NCBI GenBank assembly: GCA_029938185.1
Contig: JAOZVK010000203.1
Location: 1-9,432 of the forward strand
Source: Bacteroidales bacterium
GTDB lineage: Bacteria > Bacteroidota > Bacteroidia > Bacteroidales > JAOZVK01
Length of the DNA stretch: 9,432 nucleotides
Direction: 5' to 3'
Under the pieces are notes generated by a model. That model saw only the letters and a list, made by a program, of their open reading frames with translations. It had not been told where the DNA came from and did not search any database. The translations under genes and the position numbers were made by a program. Positions 5,171 through 9,432 of this stretch are shown piece by piece (positions within the stretch are counted from its first letter, which is position 1; every line of letters begins with the position of its first letter).

Positions 5171-6508
5171 TTAAAGCTTATCATAATTCTCAAATTTTTC
5201 CCAAACAAAATCTTTATATTTTTCGCGATTAAAACGAGAACAATCATCAACAGATGAAATTGTTTCGGAAGTATAGGCAACTTCTTTCAAAAAATCTAAA
5301 GCTCTGCCTGCACTTTCTCCAATATTTACAAAAACTGTTTCGGCATCATTTATTAATCCTCGTTTTAGCGATTCGAATAAACCAAGCAAACCAGCTGCTG
5401 ATGCAGGTCCAATTTTTATAGCTTTCTCATATGCTACCAATCTAGCTAAATCAACTGCAAGCTCTTCGGTTACTGGAAATATTTCGCCTCCCGAACGTCT
5501 TACAAGTGGAGCCATTAGTGGATACATACCGGGATTTCCGGTCGCTATTGTTGGGATAAGCACTTTGGGGTTTTTATATATTGGATATTCATTTTCATAG
5601 CCATCGGGAAAATTATTTTTCTTAGCTTCTGCCCAAGCATGTGCCATAGGAGCACAATAGTGTCCTTGCGAAAGTAAAAAACGTGGCAGTTTTTCTACTA
5701 ATCCTGTACTTTTTATGTCATTAATAGCCTTTTCGACAGCAAATGGTCCTGTACCTCCGCTAAGTGCCTGAATATAAACATCGGGTATTTTTCCCATTAT
5801 ACGTAGCATTTCGAATACTTGAGTTTTTTTAGCTTCAAGACGTAAAGGGTCAAGATTACCACCTGTCATTAAAATTCCATATTTTTTGGCATAATCAGCA
5901 GCTACTTTTTTTGCTTTAGCATAATCGCCTTTTACTCGAAAAAGTTTCTGACCATATGTTGCTATATGTGCCTCGCTATCGGACAGTGAGTTTTCGGGAA
6001 CAAAAATTGAACACGAAATTCCTGCTTTGGCAAGATAATGTGCAAAAGCTGATGCTGTATTTCCTGTACTTGCCACTACATATTCCTTAATACCATGCTC
6101 TTTCAGCACACTTGCTGCCAGTGAACCTCCTTTGTCTTTAAACGTTCCGGTAGCAAAACTTTTATCATTTCGATTAATAAAAATCTCAAGACTTAAATTA
6201 TATTTTCGCTTTGCATAATCTTCCAAAAATCCCCAACGTTCAATTGGTGCTACACCTTCGCCTTCACTCACAATGTTTTTAGAATTATTAAGAGGTAAAA
6301 AATCAAAATAATGCCATAAACTTTGTGGATTATTATCAGCTGTAATAAATTTTTTTATTTCATCATTATTACCAGTATATATTGTATCTACTCTGTTTGT
6401 TTTACATTTTGGACAATGTTGCCCGTGACTAAACCAATCTTTAAAACTATTAATTAGTTCGCCACAATTTTTACATTTAAAATAAAATTTTGAATTATTA
6501 TTTTCCAT
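5171..6508 (-). CDS. Threonine-synthase-family PLP enzyme with N-terminal zinc ribbon
   Basis: This is a cytoplasmic fold-type II PLP enzyme of 445 aa. A zinc ribbon comes first (CxxC at 12-15 and CxxC at 32-35). The catalytic core follows, with the Schiff-base lysine K124 in TGTFKDKGG (120-128), the cofactor-binding STGNTASAFAH (147-157), the phosphate-binding SGGTGPFA (250-257), and NPGMYP plus GPASAAGL (367-374) in the second half. The closest standard call is threonine synthase (O-phosphohomoserine to threonine). However, the gene is not in a thrA-thrB-thrC operon, and LWHYFDFLPL (64-73) and the general layout also remind me of archaeal cysteate synthases, which make cysteate from O-phosphoserine and sulfite. 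The presence of cysQ and a sulfate-type transporter upstream on the same strand makes that alternative worth testing. I see no decisive residue. A 187-bp or longer gap from cysQ suggests a separate promoter, but none was recognised. Confidence 0.8.
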   Translation of the reverse strand: MENNNSKFYFKCKNCGELINSFKDWFSHGQHCPKCKTNRVDTIYTGNNDEIKKFITADNNPQSLWHYFDFLPLNNSKNIVSEGEGVAPIERWGFLEDYAKRKYNLSLEIFINRNDKSFATGTFKDKGGSLAASVLKEHGIKEYVVASTGNTASAFAHYLAKAGISCSIFVPENSLSDSEAHIATYGQKLFRVKGDYAKAKKVAADYAKKYGILMTGGNLDPLRLEAKKTQVFEMLRIMGKIPDVYIQALSGGTGPFAVEKAINDIKSTGLVEKLPRFLLSQGHYCAPMAHAWAEAKKNNFPDGYENEYPIYKNPKVLIPTIATGNPGMYPLMAPLVRRSGGEIFPVTEELAVDLARLVAYEKAIKIGPASAAGLLGLFESLKRGLINDAETVFVNIGESAGRALDFLKEVAYTSETISSVDDCSRFNREKYKDFVWEKFENYDKL

Positions 6509-6603
6509 TTGTTATAAATTATTGATATTTAAATAAATTGCTATTACAATGTTTTCGACATTTAATGTCATTTTCATATTATACTCAGAACGGTTGCATA
6601 TTT

Positions 6604-6636
6604 AACTTTGACAAAGTTTAAAACTTTGTCAAAGTT
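6604..6636. repeat. Twin palindrome AACTTTGnCAAAGTT
   Basis: Two 15-bp perfect palindromes, aactttgacaaagtt (6604-6618) and aactttgtcaaagtt (6622-6636), stand 18 bp centre to centre. Together they form one 33-bp palindrome with 16-bp arms around A6620. The pair lies 96 bp upstream of the PLP enzyme start and 86 bp after the cysQ stop, both on the minus strand. No T-run follows on the minus strand. It could be a two-site operator, a 3'-end hairpin for the cysQ transcript, or a dispersed repeat. A smaller palindrome GACAT-TTA-ATGTC lies at 6557-6569. The rest of the 6509-6721 spacer shows nothing recognisable. Confidence 0.8.
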
Positions 6637-6721
6637 GGAGTTACGTAATTTTAAAATGTAAGTTTATAACCGCTTGCAGTATATGTATAATTGATTTATC
6701 ATAAAATATACGTTGAAAATC

Positions 6722-7534
6722 TTAGCTTTTACAAATAAAACTTGATGTATATAAGCTTTTATTGTTATAGATAAAATCTGTACCATCAATTTGTTTCATA
6801 GAACCACCCGAAGCTGTAACAATTGCATGTCCAGCACCTGTATCCCACTCCATAATGCTACTATATCGTGGATATAAATCTGCTTTACCTTCGGCAATCA
6901 TACAAAATTTAAGAGAGCTTCCTCTTGTTATAAAATCAATTTCTCCTTTTTTTTGTTTTATATTTTCAATATTTTTTTTTGTTTCTGCATCTAAAAATGA
7001 ACGGCTACCAACTATTGTATATATTTTTCTGTCTGTTATATATGGTAGTTTATCCGAAATTTCAATAAACTGATTAATTGAATTATAGTTTAAAATTTCA
7101 TTATTTATATTTATATTTTTAATTTTATAAGCTCCAATATTGGTTTCACCGAAATATAATATATCTAAAACAGGGGCATAAATTATTCCGAATATAGGTA
7201 CTCTGTTATCAATAAGTGCTATATTTACAGTAAATTCACCATTTTTTTTTATAAATTCTGTTGTTCCGTCTAATGGGTCGATTAGCCAATATTTTTTCCA
7301 TTTTTTTCTTTCTTCATATTCAAGATGAACACCCTCTTCGCTTAATATAGGAATGTTGAATTGTGAAAGATTTTTGTTAATTAATTCATGTGATTTTTTA
7401 TCTGCTTTTGTTATTGGGCTATTATCACTTTTTTGTTTAACATCGAAATTATCAGAATTATATATTTTCAAAATTTCTTTTCCTGCTAAAATGGCAGTTT
7501 TTATTACCATAGCATAACTATCAGTATTATTCAT
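6722..7534 (-). CDS. cysQ: 3'(2'),5'-bisphosphate nucleotidase CysQ
   Basis: CysQ hydrolyses 3'-phosphoadenosine 5'-phosphate (PAP) to AMP, removing the inhibitory by-product left when PAPS is reduced or used in sulfate assimilation. It belongs to the Mg2+-dependent, Li+-sensitive inositol monophosphatase-like superfamily. With the start used here the protein has 270 aa. It shows SEEG (65-68), WLIDPLDGTTEF (83-94; metal-binding D86 and D89) and WDTGAGHAI (230-238; metal-binding D231). A TTG at 7552 would add six residues but overlaps the upstream gene by 14 nt. The ATG at 7534 lies only 4 nt after that gene's stop and is preferred, which suggests translational coupling. Pairing with an SLC13 transporter is common in sulfate-assimilation loci. 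Inositol-phosphate hydrolysis is a less likely alternative. Confidence 0.9.
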   Translation of the reverse strand: MNNTDSYAMVIKTAILAGKEILKIYNSDNFDVKQKSDNSPITKADKKSHELINKNLSQFNIPILSEEGVHLEYEERKKWKKYWLIDPLDGTTEFIKKNGEFTVNIALIDNRVPIFGIIYAPVLDILYFGETNIGAYKIKNININNEILNYNSINQFIEISDKLPYITDRKIYTIVGSRSFLDAETKKNIENIKQKKGEIDFITRGSSLKFCMIAEGKADLYPRYSSIMEWDTGAGHAIVTASGGSMKQIDGTDFIYNNKSLYTSSFICKS

Positions 7535-7538
7535 AAGC

Positions 7539-9317
7539 TTAACAATATACAAAATTTAAAATTAGTACTGTAACTATCATATAAATGAAGGTAAGCGGTA
7601 TTCCTACCTTTAAAAAATCTTTAAATTTATATCCACCAGGTCCATATATCATCAAGTTAGTTTGATAGCCTATAGGTGTCATAAAATTTGCAGCTGCTGC
7701 ATACGAAACTACCAAAATAAATGGTATAGGATTCATATCAAGGTTTACAGCGGTTGTTAATGATATTGGAAAAATCAGAGCAACAGCAGCTTTATTTGTA
7801 ATAAATGCAGCCAAAAATGTTGTAATAAGGTATATTCCAGATAAAATACCTATACCACCGAGTGGTTCAAAAATAGTAATTATTGCTTCGGCTATCAGTT
7901 TAGCAACACCAGTTTTCATCATTGCAGTGCCAAGTGCTAATGATAAGGCAATTATTAATGCCAAATCATAATCAATGCTTTTTGATAATTCTTTTGGGTT
8001 TGCAATTTTTAGTAAAACTGATATTGTTATTAAAATAACAAGCCCATTAAATAAGCTGATTACTCCAAGTGCAGATAATAGTATTGTAAAAATAGTACCT
8101 GCGATTAAAAATGCTGTTCTGGCAAATCCTAATCTTCTTATCTCTTTTATTTTAGATATTGAATAAAAATCATGAGTATTTTTTGCAAGAGTTGTAAAAT
8201 TATTTCCAGCCAACAATAACAAAGCATCTCCTGCCCTTACAATAATATTCCCAATTTTTCCTGAAAGTTTCTCGCCATTTCTATGAACAGCAAGAACAGT
8301 AGCATCGTACTTTGCTCTAAAATTTTCTTCGCCAACACTTTTACCAATCATTGTAGAATTATGAGAAATAACAATTTCGACCACTTCTGTATATTGTTTT
8401 TTTGCAAACATTCCTACTGATGGGATTACTATTCCCGGCTTTGAACTTAATAAATCTGCAATAGAATCGGAATCGCTATTAAATAATAAAATATCATTTT
8501 CATGTAAAATAAAATTATCTGAAAAATTTTCAATTGGGACATTCTTTCTAATGATTTCGAACAACTCTAATCCTTCAAAATTCTTTATACCTGTATCTAT
8601 TATACTTAGACCAATTAAATGACTTTTTTTTATAATTTTTGCTTCAACAATATATTTCCTTTTTAAAGATGGAAACTTTTCAAGTTTAGACAAACGGTCG
8701 GGTATTAGTTTTTGTCCTATAAACAACATATATACTATACCTATTATTGTCATTGGTAAACCAACATATACAAAATCGAACATTTCTAGTGGAGGGTGGT
8801 CTGGAATAATTTCTTGATTCATTAATAAACCATTAACAATTAGATTAGTGGAAGTTCCTATCAGTGTAATACAGCCTCCAAGTATAGCAGCAAATGAAAG
8901 TGGTAACAAAATTTTAGCAACTGACACATTATTTCGTTTGCTCCAATTATGTATATAAGGCATCATAAGTGCAACCAAAGGTGTATTATTTAAAAATGCT
9001 GATAATGGAGCTATTACAAACATTACTCTGGCTGTAAAATGCCTAATACTTTTAGCTGATTTAAACATTTTATCGAAAAAAATATCAAGTACTGATGTTT
9101 GCCGGTATATATCGCCCAATAGTAGTAACATAAGAATTACAGCTATTTGTTCGTTTGCAAAACCACTTAATATCTCGGCTGGTGAAAGGACTTTGAACAA
9201 GCCCAAAACAATAACCGCCAGGATAAATGTAAGTCCGGGTCCAACAATCTCTTTATAAAGCGATATAATAATAAATATAATTACCGCAAATACTATTAAA
9301 CTTTCAAAAATTACCAT
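7539..9317 (-). CDS. SLC13/DASS-family anion transporter with RCK_C domains (probable sulfate permease)
   Basis: This inner-membrane, probably Na+-coupled, anion transporter of 592 aa is likely to import sulfate. Two hydrophobic halves (about 1-205 and 397-592) flank a soluble insert (about 210-385) that reads as two TrkA-C/RCK_C domains, near 222-293 and 307-378, each with the typical GIxI/LLFN or DALLLLAG end strands. The paired family signatures are present in both halves: FLNNTPLVALMMP (108-120) with GTSTNL (154-159), and ITNKAAVALIFP (506-517) with TPIGYQTNLMIYGPGGY (547-563). This layout is typical of the SLC13 proteins found beside cysQ or cysDNC genes, and cysQ follows 4 nt downstream here, so sulfate is the best guess. 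Other oxyanions or dicarboxylates cannot be excluded. The RCK_C domains probably sense a ligand or ion. Start is the ATG at 9317; two hairpin repeats stand upstream instead of a recognisable promoter. Confidence 0.9.
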   Translation of the reverse strand: MVIFESLIVFAVIIFIIISLYKEIVGPGLTFILAVIVLGLFKVLSPAEILSGFANEQIAVILMLLLLGDIYRQTSVLDIFFDKMFKSAKSIRHFTARVMFVIAPLSAFLNNTPLVALMMPYIHNWSKRNNVSVAKILLPLSFAAILGGCITLIGTSTNLIVNGLLMNQEIIPDHPPLEMFDFVYVGLPMTIIGIVYMLFIGQKLIPDRLSKLEKFPSLKRKYIVEAKIIKKSHLIGLSIIDTGIKNFEGLELFEIIRKNVPIENFSDNFILHENDILLFNSDSDSIADLLSSKPGIVIPSVGMFAKKQYTEVVEIVISHNSTMIGKSVGEENFRAKYDATVLAVHRNGEKLSGKIGNIIVRAGDALLLLAGNNFTTLAKNTHDFYSISKIKEIRRLGFARTAFLIAGTIFTILLSALGVISLFNGLVILITISVLLKIANPKELSKSIDYDLALIIALSLALGTAMMKTGVAKLIAEAIITIFEPLGGIGILSGIYLITTFLAAFITNKAAVALIFPISLTTAVNLDMNPIPFILVVSYAAAANFMTPIGYQTNLMIYGPGGYKFKDFLKVGIPLTFIYMIVTVLILNFVYC

Positions 9318-9333
9318 TTTAAAATAATCAGTA

Positions 9334-9362
9334 AGGTCTTTCGACCTATTTAATGTTGTTTA
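9334..9362 (+). repeat. Hairpin repeat copy, AGGTC type, degenerate core
   Basis: The stem AGGTC-TTTC-GACCT (9334-9347) is followed by atttaatgttgtttac, matching the 1761 copy through TTTAATG and then decaying. It begins 16 bp upstream of the transporter start codon and so lies in that gene's leader. A hairpin there could affect translation, but the family's other positions make an insertion equally likely. Confidence 0.7.
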
Positions 9363-9382
9363 CAAATTCTATTAACATACTA

Positions 9383-9416
9383 AGGTCTTCGACCTTTTTA
9401 ATGTGGCTTACGCATT
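9383..9416 (+). repeat. Hairpin repeat copy, AGGTC type, full core
   Basis: The stem AGGTC-TTC-GACCT (9383-9395) is followed by TTTTTAATGTGGCTTACGCATT, the clearest copy of the core. It is in tandem with the copy at 9334, with starts 49 bp apart, in the same orientation. The reverse complement of the flank to 9432 also resembles the sequence preceding the core in direct repeats A and B (TTGTTT-like, then TA..AATGCGTAAGC), so the unit is longer than the hairpin and core alone. Confidence 0.75.
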
Positions 9417-9432
9417 CTTACAAACAGTTGTC

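Noticed and set aside
6855..7073. Open plus-strand frame of 72 codons inside cysQ
   Set aside because: It is antisense to cysQ. Its hydrophobic appearance comes from AT-rich complement sequence.
7534..7552. TTG start for cysQ adding MYIVKL
   Set aside because: It overlaps the upstream stop. The ATG at 7534 follows that stop by 4 nt and fits the usual N-terminus better.
7975..8166. Open plus-strand frame of 63 codons inside the transporter gene
   Set aside because: It is antisense to the SLC13 coding region, with no support for expression.
1..9432. tRNA, rRNA, riboswitch or defence-system genes
   Set aside because: No clover-leaf, rRNA, known riboswitch core or nuclease/methylase/toxin pair was recognisable in either strand.

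Overview
The window is AT-rich DNA from a member of the Bacteroidota (Bacteroidetes), probably an uncultured or free-living relative of the Bacteroidales or Flavobacteriia. The evidence is low GC content, long AT-rich spacers, weak Shine-Dalgarno signals, a lipoprotein cytochrome, and two good matches to the Bacteroidetes promoter form (TTTG, 19-20 bp spacer, TAnnTTTG). No rRNA, tRNA or CRISPR array was seen.

Layout, left to right. Positions 94-1686 hold the end of a biotin cluster on the minus strand: bioC (883-1686), then bioD (94-798). Positions 1912-3411 (minus) encode an SSS-family sodium:solute symporter. A 737-bp spacer full of repeats follows, then a small lipoprotein cytochrome c on the plus strand (4149-4604) with its own promoter and a hairpin terminator. 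A second repeat-rich spacer (4605-5170) carries an orphan promoter, a 107-bp copy of a repeat also found upstream of the cytochrome gene, and a 125-bp element with inverted ends that contains a short repeated reading frame. The right half is all on the minus strand: an SLC13/DASS transporter with two RCK_C domains (7539-9317), cysQ 4 nt downstream of it (6722-7534), and a threonine-synthase-family PLP enzyme with an N-terminal zinc ribbon (5171-6508).

Function. BioC and BioD act at the first and penultimate dedicated stages of biotin synthesis. The SLC13-CysQ pair looks like sulfate uptake plus removal of PAP, the by-product of sulfate assimilation. The neighbouring PLP enzyme is either a threonine synthase or, more speculatively, a cysteate-synthase-like enzyme that would use sulfite from this pathway for sulfonolipids.

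The most unusual feature is the repeat content. A hairpin repeat (stem-TTC-stem followed by a GCTTACGCAT-like core) occurs about eight times, with compensatory stem changes (AGGTC/GACCT versus GGCTC/GAGCC). One copy supplies the last codons and stop of bioC, and an inverted copy supplies the start codon and first codons of bioD. A second repeat, starting as an ORF MATRQKLDSLV..., occurs at the left edge and at 5034.
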